Positions 1 to 8,910 are shown, counted from the first letter of the stretch. The stretch: 11,551 nt of DNA from Candidatus Peregrinibacteria bacterium CG_4_10_14_0_2_um_filter_43_11 (GCA_002792495.1 PFOK01000139.1:1-11551); one strand, 5' to 3'. The notes: generated by a model from the sequence alone, not told the origin. Numbers and translations are program-made.

Positions 1-35
1 TCCTTTGTTTTTGGTTTGAACTTCGGTTTTTGCAT
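1..35 (-). CDS. Start of a gene running off the left edge (partial, unidentified)
   Basis: An ATG at 35-33 on the minus strand opens a frame that stays open to the window edge and begins MQKPKFKPKTK. This is a very basic, lysine- and proline-rich N-terminus. About 11 codons are visible, too few to assign a family. What makes a gene start plausible is the promoter-like pair just upstream (perfect TATAAT, 17-bp spacer), which would give a leader of about 17 nt, similar to other leaders in this window. There is no Shine-Dalgarno sequence before the ATG. It could still be chance, because any 35-nt stretch has a fair probability of staying open. Confidence 0.35.
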   Translation of the reverse strand, partial: MQKPKFKPKTK

Positions 36-58
36 AATAATGTATTTATTTTACCATC

Positions 59-87
59 ATTATACATAAGTAGATTTTAAAAGTCTA
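59..87 (-). promoter_or_regulatory. Candidate sigma70 promoter for the left-edge gene
   Basis: On the minus strand the -10 is TATAAT (59-64, perfect) and the -35 is TAGACT (82-87, 4 of 6 matches to TTGACA), with a 17-bp spacer. The predicted transcription start is near position 52, about 17 nt before the ATG at 35. It lies downstream of the membrane-protein stop codon, so it would start a new transcript after the mfd operon. The surroundings are very AT-rich, so a chance match is possible. Confidence 0.45.
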
Positions 88-125
88 ATTGGTATAAGAC
101 AACAAATTCATGAGATGAAAATTAA

Positions 126-974
126 CTATTCTGACCGCCAATATAGCAGAAAAATCATGCCAACAGCAATGACATAAGCCCCAAATGTTCCCCATCCAAT
201 GCCGAAAGCGGGATACAAATAACGCACGCCCAACGTGTAAGTCAAAACGCCAACCGCCGCGCTAATGTAAAGAGGCATGCCAATGGCACGGACGAATTGG
301 AGGCCACTGGAATAATAAAGAATAAAAATCGAAGAAATATAAACGGCAGGAAAGGCCGCGAAAAGACCGCCAAAAATAGGATTCACAAAATAGCTCATCA
401 CCACGCCAAGGGCGATCATGCTTCCGCCAAACCCCGCGCGAAACAAAAGAGCGAGAGGGGAATAGTGAACGGAAACACGGCCGGAAGGGGGAACGTTGAG
501 TTTTTTTAAAATAACATAACCGACAATCGTTAAAAAAACACACCAAAGAATAGCGGTAACCACGTGTGCTACGCCGAACCAAACCATGAGCGCACTCAGC
601 AAAAACCAGATCGAGAAGGCGCCCAAAAATCCTCGCCAAAATCCCCATTGGGAAAAAAGGACAAATAAGGCGAGGAACAAGCTATTCACCCCCATCACGG
701 CGGGCGTAATGGTCGTTGCCCCTGCGGCGATTTGAGGAGACTGAATGAGGCCGATGAAAAAAAACGTCACCAAAATAGTGGAAGGTGTACCGGCAATAAA
801 ACCGCCGATTCGGGATCCAAAACGCTCCGCCAAAACCGTGATAAAAGTGATCCAAAACGCGCCAACCAGAAAAGTGATGATGAATTTAAGATAAAGAAGG
901 GGCATAAATAATTCAAATTGAGACTTAACATTCTTACGTAGAAATACGAGATCTCGCATCTCTGCAATGTTCAT
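126..974 (-). CDS. Polytopic membrane protein with internal duplication, function unknown
   Basis: This 282-residue protein is almost wholly hydrophobic, with roughly eight membrane segments between residues 24 and 278. Two segments resemble each other: GG-x-x-A-x-x-P at residues 57-64 and again at 202-209, each followed by a run of aromatic and aliphatic residues. This suggests a duplicated transporter-like fold. The arrangement is reminiscent of small GlpM/DUF3147-type membrane proteins, but I cannot confirm that. The ATG at 974 overlaps the stop of the upstream penicillin-binding protein by ATGA, which points to translational coupling. An internal Met at residue 24 (MPLLYLK), just before the first membrane segment, is an alternative start. 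No catalytic motif is seen. Position after a cell-wall synthase makes an envelope role possible, but that is inference only. Confidence 0.8.
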   Translation of the reverse strand: MNIAEMRDLVFLRKNVKSQFELFMPLLYLKFIITFLVGAFWITFITVLAERFGSRIGGFIAGTPSTILVTFFFIGLIQSPQIAAGATTITPAVMGVNSLFLALFVLFSQWGFWRGFLGAFSIWFLLSALMVWFGVAHVVTAILWCVFLTIVGYVILKKLNVPPSGRVSVHYSPLALLFRAGFGGSMIALGVVMSYFVNPIFGGLFAAFPAVYISSIFILYYSSGLQFVRAIGMPLYISAAVGVLTYTLGVRYLYPAFGIGWGTFGAYVIAVGMIFLLYWRSE

Positions 975-3900
975 CGCACCACAATAGCAACCTTTTCACT
1001 GAATCGAATTTTCCCATTCTGCAAAACCGCCTTAAAAAAGAGTTCGTACTGCCCCGCGGTGGGTGCATCCCAAATAAAAGTATAAAGCTGAGCACCACCC
1101 GTTTTAAGATCTCCGACAGTCTTTGCGATATCCACCTGCGTACCCTTGCCGGATTTCGCAGTCACGGAAAGCTCCGTCAACTGACTTCTGACTTCTTCAT
1201 CCAAATAAATTTGAACAGGAATCGATTCACCTTGGTTAAAAGAACTGTTTTGCACGGGTTTTAAAATGCGCGCTTTCCCCTGCAAATCAACCGACTCAGT
1301 CGCGACTACCTGAACGTTGATACTCGCAGTGGATTGGTTGTCCGCGTAATCGTAAGCAATGACTTTGATGGTGTAACTTCCCGATGCGGAAGGTGTGATG
1401 AACTGCCACAAATAAGGCGCGGACCCCATGCGCTCTTTAAACTCATCGTTGAAATAAAATTCAACTTTTTTAATCGCGCCGTTGGAATCGTACGCATCTA
1501 CCTGAGCGGACATGGAACTGCCGGCGGAAATAGAGGCGCCCGCTTTTGGGTAAAGAAACCGAACTTCGGGTGGCCCGGAATCCTGCCCCACTTTGACTTC
1601 GATAGAAGACTGATTGGAATGATACAAAGCATCGAATAGAACAGCGCGGATGACGTGCAGGGAACCTTCTTTCGCGCTCAGCTTGGCGAGCTTTAACTGC
1701 CCGCGATAAGGCGGTTTTTCAACGGTCTCCACCAATGTATCATCCCAGTAATAATCCACCTGAGCCACGCCGGCGGGAGAGTTAATGTCGACCACGACAT
1801 CCACATAAGGCGCGCTGACCACCCCCTGAAGAACAGGACTGACAATGCGGATATCCGGTTTGACCTGCTCCGTGTTCGCAGTGTGAACATCATCATATTC
1901 GGTAGGGGGTTCTTCATCCTGATGATTTTCTTCCGCCCATTTCCGAACCGCATCTTCCCAATTGGGATTGTCGGGAAGAATGGCATGATGGCGAAAAAAG
2001 GCTTTCTTTTCCCGGGCGGGAAATGGAGTGAATTCGGTCGCCAATTTACCGGAAACTTTGTCGATTTCAACAAACTGATAGGAATCATCCACCTCGTTGG
2101 GAACGGCAAAACCGGCAAAAACACCGGTGATGATGTCCGCCTCCGGTGTGTACTCCGAAGGCAATTTTCCGGAGGATTTGGCCACATTTACAAAGCTGAT
2201 GCCCTCGGGTTTTTCAAATTTTTCCGCGGGCCTACCCTTTGTGGCCGCCACCATAAAATCGTGCCAAATTCCGCCAGCCGTATCCAAACCACTCGCCTTG
2301 GGGAGAAGGTGAGAGCCGTCGTTATTTCCGGCCCATACTCCGGCAACCAAACGACGTGTGTACCCAAACGTCCATGTGTCAAAAGGATAAATCTCATCTT
2401 CGCTTTTTCGTTTGTTGGAGGTTCCGGTTTTAGCGGCGTTGATTTGCCCGGGAATAGTGAGACGATCACGCCACCATCCCTCCGGACGCGCGCTAACATC
2501 ACTTAGAATGTCGTTGATGAGATAGGCGATCTGTGGGTCCAAAATCAATTTTCGGTCTTCAGGAGCTTGATATTCTTCGAGAATATTTCCCCGTCGATCT
2601 TCGATTTTCAAAATCGCGATCGGATTCATTTTATACCCCCCATTAGCAAACACGCTGTAGGCGAGCACCATGTCGATCAGGCGCGCTTCCCCGGCTCCTA
2701 GCGCCAAAGAAAGACCATACCAATCATCCGGCTGGTTTAGTTGTATGCCCATCTTTCGAGCTAAATCAATCACATTGGGAATGCCGGCAAGATACCCTGC
2801 CTTGACCGCGGGGACATTGCGGGATTGAGCAAGTGCCTGGCGCATGGACATGGGGCCCATAAAAGTGCCATCGAAATTATCTGGTTCATACCACGATCCG
2901 AACTTTGTCATCACGTCGTAAAGAACGGTGGTGGGGGCATAACCCTTTAAAAACGCGGCGGCGTATACGATCGGTTTAAAAGAAGACCCGGGCAAACGCG
3001 GACGTAATGTAATATTCACTTTGCCGTCGATTTCATCATTCCAATAATCCGCGGATCCCACCATGGCCAAAATCTGACCGTTGTTCGGATCTACCGCGAG
3101 CAAACTTTCGTTCGTAGCGCCATAACGCGTCTTGTTGGTCTCGGCGTACTTGGAAACAATTTCTTCCGCGGAAGACTGCAAAAGAGGGTCGATGGTTGTC
3201 GTGATTTTTAAACCCCCTTTTTCGACCTGTTCTTTTCCGTATTTCTCCTCAAGCAACTCCCGCACATACATCACAAAATGAGGCGCGACAATCGCATCGC
3301 GATAATCGTTAAACTCTTTTTCGTTCGCCTCTTTCAGTGCCGCCTCCACTTCATCCGTGGAAATGTACCCCAGGATATTCATGCGCTCCAAAACAAAATC
3401 CACACGTCCTTTTACATAAATATCCCGCCGGTCAGCACCTTCCCCAAAAGAATACACATGACCCAATAACCCCTTGGTGATCGATTGAGCATTGTAATGC
3501 ACCAAATCCGCCTCGGAACGAATGTCTTTTTTAATCACCTCCTCATCACTGATATGCACCTGAACATACTTGTTATTCCCATAAGGGGAAAAATAAGAAG
3601 GAGCCTTGGGAATGGCCGCCAAAATAGCCGCCTCGGCAATGGTTAGATCTTTGGCGGATTTACTAAAAAAAGCGCGTGCGGCCAGCTCCACACCATAAAC
3701 GTTAGATCCGTACGGAATGCGGTTGAGATACATTTCCAGAATCTGATCTTTGGTGAACGCGTGCTCCAGTTTGACTGCCAAAATCAGTTCTTTTAATTTG
3801 CGGGTGTAAGTGCGTTCGGAAGAAAGGAAGGCGTTTTTAACAAACTGCTGAGTGATGGTAGACCCTCCGCGCTTTTGACATACTCCGAATTCGCCACAAA

Positions 3901-4306
3901 TACTTTTCAGAATTCCGGGGATATCAATACCCGAATGCCGATAAAATTGATCGTCTTCGATCGCTAAAATGGCCTCACCGGCGTATTTGGAAATCTGATC
4001 AAAAGGAACCACTTTTCGATTTTCCTCACCATGAATGGTATAAAGAATATTGCCTTCCCGGTCACCAATAACGCTCGATTGAATCGCCACCAAATTCTGA
4101 ACATTGTTCACGTCCGGCAAAAAGGGGGCCAACAGCAACACCAAAAAAAAGAGACTCAAAATCCCCACAATAGTCAAACCGATCAAAACAGAAATCAGGC
4201 GTCTCCAAAGGGGTATTTTAACAGAGCCATGAATACGTCCGGAAAAATGACGCGTGCGATGCATGCCTTTTTTTACTTCATGAACATGAAAAGAAGATTT
4301 TTGCAT
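971..4306 (-). CDS. Class A penicillin-binding protein (PBP1A-type) with three C-terminal Ig-like domains
   Basis: This 1111-residue bifunctional enzyme polymerises glycan strands from lipid II (GT51 transglycosylase) and cross-links stem peptides (transpeptidase) outside the membrane. A basic cytoplasmic tail (1-35) is followed by one membrane anchor (about 38-62). GT51 motifs are intact: EDDQFYRHSGID (117-128, catalytic Glu117), GGSTITQQ (147-154), a RKLKE motif (169-173) and EMYLNRIPYG (191-200). The transpeptidase has SSFK (Ser441 as nucleophile), SRN (495-497) and KTGT (626-629). A stretch at about 245-300 between the two domains looks inserted. After the transpeptidase come two SGKL-x-x-E-x-TP repeats (712-721, 752-761), an acidic linker (about 780-815) and three Ig-like beta domains (about 817-907, 911-1001, 1011-1110). 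The usual family length is 700-900, so the Ig-like tail explains the excess. It starts 24 bp after mfd and is probably cotranscribed with it. No Shine-Dalgarno sequence precedes the ATG. Confidence 0.96.
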   Translation of the reverse strand: MQKSSFHVHEVKKGMHRTRHFSGRIHGSVKIPLWRRLISVLIGLTIVGILSLFFLVLLLAPFLPDVNNVQNLVAIQSSVIGDREGNILYTIHGEENRKVVPFDQISKYAGEAILAIEDDQFYRHSGIDIPGILKSICGEFGVCQKRGGSTITQQFVKNAFLSSERTYTRKLKELILAVKLEHAFTKDQILEMYLNRIPYGSNVYGVELAARAFFSKSAKDLTIAEAAILAAIPKAPSYFSPYGNNKYVQVHISDEEVIKKDIRSEADLVHYNAQSITKGLLGHVYSFGEGADRRDIYVKGRVDFVLERMNILGYISTDEVEAALKEANEKEFNDYRDAIVAPHFVMYVRELLEEKYGKEQVEKGGLKITTTIDPLLQSSAEEIVSKYAETNKTRYGATNESLLAVDPNNGQILAMVGSADYWNDEIDGKVNITLRPRLPGSSFKPIVYAAAFLKGYAPTTVLYDVMTKFGSWYEPDNFDGTFMGPMSMRQALAQSRNVPAVKAGYLAGIPNVIDLARKMGIQLNQPDDWYGLSLALGAGEARLIDMVLAYSVFANGGYKMNPIAILKIEDRRGNILEEYQAPEDRKLILDPQIAYLINDILSDVSARPEGWWRDRLTIPGQINAAKTGTSNKRKSEDEIYPFDTWTFGYTRRLVAGVWAGNNDGSHLLPKASGLDTAGGIWHDFMVAATKGRPAEKFEKPEGISFVNVAKSSGKLPSEYTPEADIITGVFAGFAVPNEVDDSYQFVEIDKVSGKLATEFTPFPAREKKAFFRHHAILPDNPNWEDAVRKWAEENHQDEEPPTEYDDVHTANTEQVKPDIRIVSPVLQGVVSAPYVDVVVDINSPAGVAQVDYYWDDTLVETVEKPPYRGQLKLAKLSAKEGSLHVIRAVLFDALYHSNQSSIEVKVGQDSGPPEVRFLYPKAGASISAGSSMSAQVDAYDSNGAIKKVEFYFNDEFKERMGSAPYLWQFITPSASGSYTIKVIAYDYADNQSTASINVQVVATESVDLQGKARILKPVQNSSFNQGESIPVQIYLDEEVRSQLTELSVTAKSGKGTQVDIAKTVGDLKTGGAQLYTFIWDAPTAGQYELFFKAVLQNGKIRFSEKVAIVVR

Positions 4307-4330
4307 GGTATAGGCGCGATATTAAAAATA

Positions 4331-7300
4331 TTATTTCTCTTCCGTTTCCACTTCCACTTTCGGTATTGGAGCCAGACGTTGCATGTTTTCTCTCAGCCCC
4401 TCTACCCAGTTGAAACCCAATTCCTTCATATCGATTTTAAGGTTTTCTCCGCTAATAAGCCATTGTGAATTATGTTTTAATAAATTCATGATTTGCTCCG
4501 CGGTAACGGTTGCCCCCATATGCAGAATGATCTGACGCCCGCCATGGTCAGTTGGAATGGTTTTTATATTGGTGATACCGGCCGCCTGAGCCAGCATTTT
4601 AACGTGTAAGATCTGGAATAAATTGTTCACCTGTTTGGGGAAGTTGCCATACTCCGCGATGAGGTCATCCTGAAATTCCGCCAGTATTTCCATATTATCT
4701 ACCGAGGATAGTTTTTGATAAACGTTTACTTTATCTTTTGTATCCGGAATGTATTTATCCGGAATGTAGGCCTCCAACGGAATTTCAATCGACACATCGA
4801 TGCGCTCATTGCATTCCGTGGTGGCACGACCGGCGTGCATTTCTTCGATGGTCTTGTTGAGCATACGCAAAAAGTGGTTCACGCCAACCACACGAATCGT
4901 TCCGTGCTGATTGACCCCAAGCACATCCCCGGCGCCACGGATTTCAAGGTCGCGCATGGCCACCTGAAAACCGGAACCCAATTCGCTGGCATCCACAATC
5001 GCACGCAAGCGTTTTTTGGCATCCAATCGTAACTGACGTGCCCGATACAAAAAGAAGGCATAGGCCTGCACCTTACTACGACCAATACGCCCACGTAACT
5101 GATACATTTGTGAAAGGCCAAAGTTCTCCGCGTTATCCACAATGAGAGTGTTGGCATTGGGGAGATCAATTCCATTTTCGATAATGGTGGAGGAAACCAG
5201 TACATCCGCTTTTTTTTCTTTAAACTGCATGACCCGCTGTTCAAGATCGGTCGGGCTCAATTGGCCATGCGCGACGATAAAACGAACTTCGGGCATGAGC
5301 TTACGATATTTTTCCGCGATGCTTTCGATCGTTCGCACGCGATTGTGCAAAAAATACACCTGCCCACCACGTGCCACTTCGCGACGAATAGCCTCTAAAA
5401 TAAGATTGTCACTGTGTCTTCGAACCTCCGTAACAATCGGCAAACGACCGGGGGGTGGAGTGGTGATCGTAGTGATATCACGTAGTTTATTCAGACTTAG
5501 ATTGAGTGTTCGCGGAATCGGTGTCGCGGTCAACGTGAGGATATCGACTTGATTGCGGATACTTTTAAATTTCTCCTTCTGTTTCACGCCAAAACGTTGC
5601 TCCTCGTCGATGATGACAAGGCCAAGGTTGAAAAATTTCACATCCTCTTGAAATAAGCGATGCGTGCCGATCACAATATCAACATCTCCCTTGCGGATCT
5701 CTTCCAGAATGCGGATCTGCTCCTTTGGTGTGCGAAAACGACTGAGCATTTCGATACGAACTGAACGCCCCTTGGCCCGCTTTAAAAAGGTCCGGTAATG
5801 CTGATCCGCCAAAATAGTAATGGGAGAAAGAAAGGCCACCTGTTTGCCGGATTGAGCTGCCTTAAAAGCCGCGCGCATCGCGACTTCCGTTTTACCAAAC
5901 CCCACATCTCCACAAATCAAACGATCCATGGGCTGATCGGACTCCATGTCGTGTTTCACATCTTGAATCGCCTTCATCTGCCCGGGGGTTTCTTCGTAAG
6001 GAAAAGAGGCCTCAAAAGCCTTTTGCTCATCCGTATCCAAGCCATAATTATGCCCCTTAGCCTGCGCGCGTTTGGCGTAAAGTTCTAATAATTCTTTGGC
6101 GATTTTTTGAGTTTCTTTTTTGATTTTTTGTGTAACCCCTTTCCACTCTATAGACCCCAAACGGGTCAATTGTGGCTCGTTTTCCTCTCCACCGACATAT
6201 TTGCTGATTTTATCCGCCTGGTCAATGGGCACAAAAAGGCGGTCGTTTTCGGCATAAGCGATTTCCAGATATTCACGATGAATTTCATCAATAACGCGTG
6301 AGACAACCCCTAAAAACCGGCCAATACCATGATCCAAATGAACGATCAAATCGCCAACGCGCAAGCCTGTCAAAAAATCCAAGTTGATTTTTTGGGCCAC
6401 CTTACTACGAGACGATCGACTGAGACTAAAAAACTCTTTGTCGGTCAATAACTGAACTTTTGTTTGCGGATTTTGAAACGAATTGGGGACATTCTCCAAA
6501 TCGGTCGCATCTACAATAATAATTTCCCCTTTGCCGACTTCCGTACCCTTCGCCTTTTTTAACAGCTCCATATCCTCTCCCAAAAGATAGCGGATTCTTT
6601 CTTCGTCAAAAATAGCCCTCAGCTCCCGCGTGCGCTTAGTCAAAATAGCGACACGCCATCCTTCGTGTAATTTGGAACGCAGGTCGTTTAACAGATCTAA
6701 AACATCGTAATATTTAAGAACTGATAAATAACGTAAATGAAAAAACTCCTCTTCGTTCTTGGGAAAAGAAGTGAAAATCAATTTATAGGCCGGGTTGACT
6801 TCAATTTTTCGATCGACGTTCTCATCTTCCTCATTAACATCATCTAAAATCACCAAATCATTCTCCGCGAAATAACTCAAAAAACTCCCCTTGCCCTCTC
6901 GAAGGTTGATGGGGAGAAAATCCACTTTTTTGAGCTTGCGTCCCAGATGTTTATTTTCCTGACCATAGAGCCACATGCCGGACACTTCATCAAAATCGAC
7001 TTCAATTTTAACCACCTGCTCATAATTGGGAGGAAAGATATTGATCACTCCTCCGGAACGACGGTATTCTCCGCGATTCAGCACCACATCCGTTCCAAGG
7101 CGGTACCCCATGTGAATCAATTGATTGAAAAATTCCACAGGACGGATCTCCTGACCGGATTCAATAACCACGCCACTTTCCGTAATATCCTGATAAGTTG
7201 GAAGTGGGAGATTGACGTCTTTGTAGTTGATCAAATAAACCCTCCCTTTTTCATCATGAATGGAGGTAATGGTTTCGGTGATACGATAGTCATCCACCAA

Positions 7301-7558
7301 TGTAGAAAAAAGATTGTCCAACGCGACAACCGGTCGGTCTGTCCAAAAAGACAGGTTGTTTCTGAGTTCATAAATATCTTTGTTGTCATTCACCAGCCAA
7401 AAAATATTATTAACCTCCTTTTCATTAACAAGATCGGCCAGCAAAAACCCCTTTGCAGCCGTACTTCCCACACCGGAAAGAACCAGGGGTGCCCCGGAAG
7501 TCAAGCCTACAAAAACATCACGGTGTAAACCGTTCGGAAAATAAGGATAAAGGTTCAT
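4331..7558 (-). CDS. mfd: Transcription-repair coupling factor Mfd
   Basis: This 1075-residue DNA translocase removes RNA polymerase stalled at lesions and recruits UvrA for nucleotide excision repair. An N-terminal UvrB-like module (about 1-340) includes the EYRRSGGVINIFP element at 164-176. An RNA-polymerase-interacting CarD-like domain begins at about 398 (RVGDLIVHLDHGIGRFLGV). The superfamily 2 helicase core shows Walker A GDVGFGKTE (550-558), DEEQ (651-654), LTATPIPRTL (676-685), ENGIDLP (794-800) and QLRGRIGRS (820-828). The C-terminal TRCF regulatory domain covers about 920-1040. It is somewhat shorter than E. coli Mfd (1148), mostly through a compact N-terminal half, but all motor motifs are intact. 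The ATG at 7558 gives the expected N-terminus. The 103-bp gap after dnaN shows no convincing promoter or terminator, so read-through from dnaN is possible. The penicillin-binding protein gene follows after 24 bp. Confidence 0.98.
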   Translation of the reverse strand: MNLYPYFPNGLHRDVFVGLTSGAPLVLSGVGSTAAKGFLLADLVNEKEVNNIFWLVNDNKDIYELRNNLSFWTDRPVVALDNLFSTLVDDYRITETITSIHDEKGRVYLINYKDVNLPLPTYQDITESGVVIESGQEIRPVEFFNQLIHMGYRLGTDVVLNRGEYRRSGGVINIFPPNYEQVVKIEVDFDEVSGMWLYGQENKHLGRKLKKVDFLPINLREGKGSFLSYFAENDLVILDDVNEEDENVDRKIEVNPAYKLIFTSFPKNEEEFFHLRYLSVLKYYDVLDLLNDLRSKLHEGWRVAILTKRTRELRAIFDEERIRYLLGEDMELLKKAKGTEVGKGEIIIVDATDLENVPNSFQNPQTKVQLLTDKEFFSLSRSSRSKVAQKINLDFLTGLRVGDLIVHLDHGIGRFLGVVSRVIDEIHREYLEIAYAENDRLFVPIDQADKISKYVGGEENEPQLTRLGSIEWKGVTQKIKKETQKIAKELLELYAKRAQAKGHNYGLDTDEQKAFEASFPYEETPGQMKAIQDVKHDMESDQPMDRLICGDVGFGKTEVAMRAAFKAAQSGKQVAFLSPITILADQHYRTFLKRAKGRSVRIEMLSRFRTPKEQIRILEEIRKGDVDIVIGTHRLFQEDVKFFNLGLVIIDEEQRFGVKQKEKFKSIRNQVDILTLTATPIPRTLNLSLNKLRDITTITTPPPGRLPIVTEVRRHSDNLILEAIRREVARGGQVYFLHNRVRTIESIAEKYRKLMPEVRFIVAHGQLSPTDLEQRVMQFKEKKADVLVSSTIIENGIDLPNANTLIVDNAENFGLSQMYQLRGRIGRSKVQAYAFFLYRARQLRLDAKKRLRAIVDASELGSGFQVAMRDLEIRGAGDVLGVNQHGTIRVVGVNHFLRMLNKTIEEMHAGRATTECNERIDVSIEIPLEAYIPDKYIPDTKDKVNVYQKLSSVDNMEILAEFQDDLIAEYGNFPKQVNNLFQILHVKMLAQAAGITNIKTIPTDHGGRQIILHMGATVTAEQIMNLLKHNSQWLISGENLKIDMKELGFNWVEGLRENMQRLAPIPKVEVETEEK

Positions 7559-7661
7559 AAAAATAGCTGTAGAAAAACGACAAAAACCTAACTATTCACT
7601 CAAAAAAAACTTATTTAAAAATGAGGAATAGGCTTAAGGAAATGAATTAAAAATAAAAAAT

Positions 7662-8765
7662 TTAAACTTTAAGTGGCATAATGATATGCGTGTAGTCTTT
7701 CTTTCCAATCGCTTTAACGACAACGGGATTGGTTTTTTCGTTCACTTCAAACACCACAGCATTGCCGCCAATGTTACTCAGTACATCCAAAATATACTGC
7801 GAATTCAAAGCGATTTCACCCTCACCCCCCTTGGTTTCTACGGCCAACACAACTTCTCCACCGCCATATTGCGTGGTGTCGGTAGTCACTACGACGCCCT
7901 CTTTGGTGATGCGTAAAATAATTTTATTGTTGTTCTCTTTGGCAAAAATATTGATACGTTTTAGAACCATGCTCAAGTCATGAACATTAAAATCAATCTT
8001 TATTTTACTTTCCGTGGGAATAATTTGCTGATAATTGGGAAATTGCCCATCGATTAAGCGGGAAGTGATCTGCGTCTCTCCAAACACAAAAAGAACTTGG
8101 TTTTTAGAAATAACAACCGTGATTTCATTGTCCTCACCACCGGCATCTAAAACACCGGCAATTTCCATGAGTGTTCTTGCGGGAATGATGCAGGAAATTT
8201 CTCCGCTAGCCCTTTTTACATGAAGTGTTTTTTCGGCCAATCGGTAACTGTCTGTTGCCACCATTTTGAGTGTGTCTTTTTCTACATTAAAATAAACGCC
8301 GGAAAGAATGGGGCGAGTGGTGTTGAGAGAGGCGGCAAAAACCACTTGATTGATCGCGTTTTTGAAATCCGAAACCGACAAAACCACTTCGCTTTCTTTT
8401 TCAACCGTAGGAATAGGGGGAAATTCGGCTGCGGGAATGCCCTTGATGCGGGTGGTGGAGTCGGAGCTTTTTACAATGATCACTTCACCATCCTCCACTG
8501 TTAAATCAATTTTTTCATCTTTTAAATAATTGACATAATTGGTCAGCAAGCGCGAAGGAATCGTGATTTCTCCTTCATTTTTAACATCCGCTTCAATCCA
8601 GTAATGAATGGCAATCTCCAGATTGGTGGTTGTGAAAAATAACTTCTTGCCTTCAGCCTTCAGTAAAACGTTCCCAAGAACGGGTAGTGTGTTGTTTGTG
8701 GCAATGGCTTTACTGGTAATAACCAAAGCGGCAGCTAGATTTTTTTGTGAACAGGTTAAACGCAT
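7662..8765 (-). CDS. dnaN: DNA polymerase III beta subunit (sliding clamp)
   Basis: At 367 residues this matches the usual clamp length (366 in E. coli). It forms a dimeric ring that tethers the replicative polymerase to DNA. Three similar domains of about 120 residues are recognisable. Domain 1 begins MRLTCSQKNLAAAL and carries the TNNTLPVLGNV element (23-33). Domain 2 contains the NTTRPILSGVYF element. The protein ends HIIMPLKV, the typical clamp C-terminus that contributes to the partner-binding pocket. The ATG at 8765 fits the family start. Its upstream bases are A/T-rich without a Shine-Dalgarno sequence. A good promoter lies about 77 bp upstream, inside the AT-rich part of the candidate origin. 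dnaA is not in this window; the gene upstream is instead an unrelated SLH-sortase gene. Confidence 0.99.
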   Translation of the reverse strand: MRLTCSQKNLAAALVITSKAIATNNTLPVLGNVLLKAEGKKLFFTTTNLEIAIHYWIEADVKNEGEITIPSRLLTNYVNYLKDEKIDLTVEDGEVIIVKSSDSTTRIKGIPAAEFPPIPTVEKESEVVLSVSDFKNAINQVVFAASLNTTRPILSGVYFNVEKDTLKMVATDSYRLAEKTLHVKRASGEISCIIPARTLMEIAGVLDAGGEDNEITVVISKNQVLFVFGETQITSRLIDGQFPNYQQIIPTESKIKIDFNVHDLSMVLKRINIFAKENNNKIILRITKEGVVVTTDTTQYGGGEVVLAVETKGGEGEIALNSQYILDVLSNIGGNAVVFEVNEKTNPVVVKAIGKKDYTHIIMPLKV

Positions 8766-8840
8766 GTCTATTTTTTAAATTAAGTTAGACAATTTTTCCG
8801 AAAGGTAAGGGTATGAAAAGTAAGTAACACGATTTGATGT

Positions 8841-8910
8841 AATTTTATTATTTATAAACACTTTTGGCAAACCCTTTTTATTAGTATTTTATTTAATAAT
8901 ATTTATATTT
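8841..8910. other. Very AT-rich block, candidate DNA unwinding element
   Basis: Positions 8875-8910 hold only one G and no C in 36 bases, and 8821-8940 is about 23% G+C by hand count against about 42% in the neighbouring dnaN gene. It borders the DnaA-box cluster on one side and dnaN on the other, as expected for an unwinding element. Right after it, 8910-8921 reads TAGTCGTAGTAA, which resembles a DnaA-trio run with one mismatching triplet, followed by a short G run (8925-8928). No DnaA box abuts this run, which weakens the trio reading. Confidence 0.45.
8842..8870 (-). promoter_or_regulatory. Candidate sigma70 promoter for dnaN
   Basis: On the minus strand the -35 is TTGCCA (8865-8870, 5 of 6) and the -10 is TAAAAT (8842-8847, 5 of 6), with a 17-bp spacer. 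The predicted start is near 8835, giving a leader of about 70 nt before the dnaN ATG, longer than other leaders here. It overlaps a near-consensus DnaA box (8852-8860) and the AT-rich block, so DnaA could plausibly influence dnaN transcription; that is inference. Confidence 0.6.

Noticed and set aside
71..90. Inverted repeat AGATTTT/AAAGTCT as terminator of the mfd operon
   Set aside because: The two arms leave a loop of one base, so no real hairpin forms, and there is no T-tract.
1883..2506. 207-codon plus-strand frame inside the penicillin-binding protein gene
   Set aside because: It is antisense to an intact, motif-rich coding region; the frame is a by-product of codon bias.
7559..7661. 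Promoter or terminator between dnaN and mfd
   Set aside because: There are T-rich tracts but no stable stem before them, and no -35/-10 pair with acceptable spacing.
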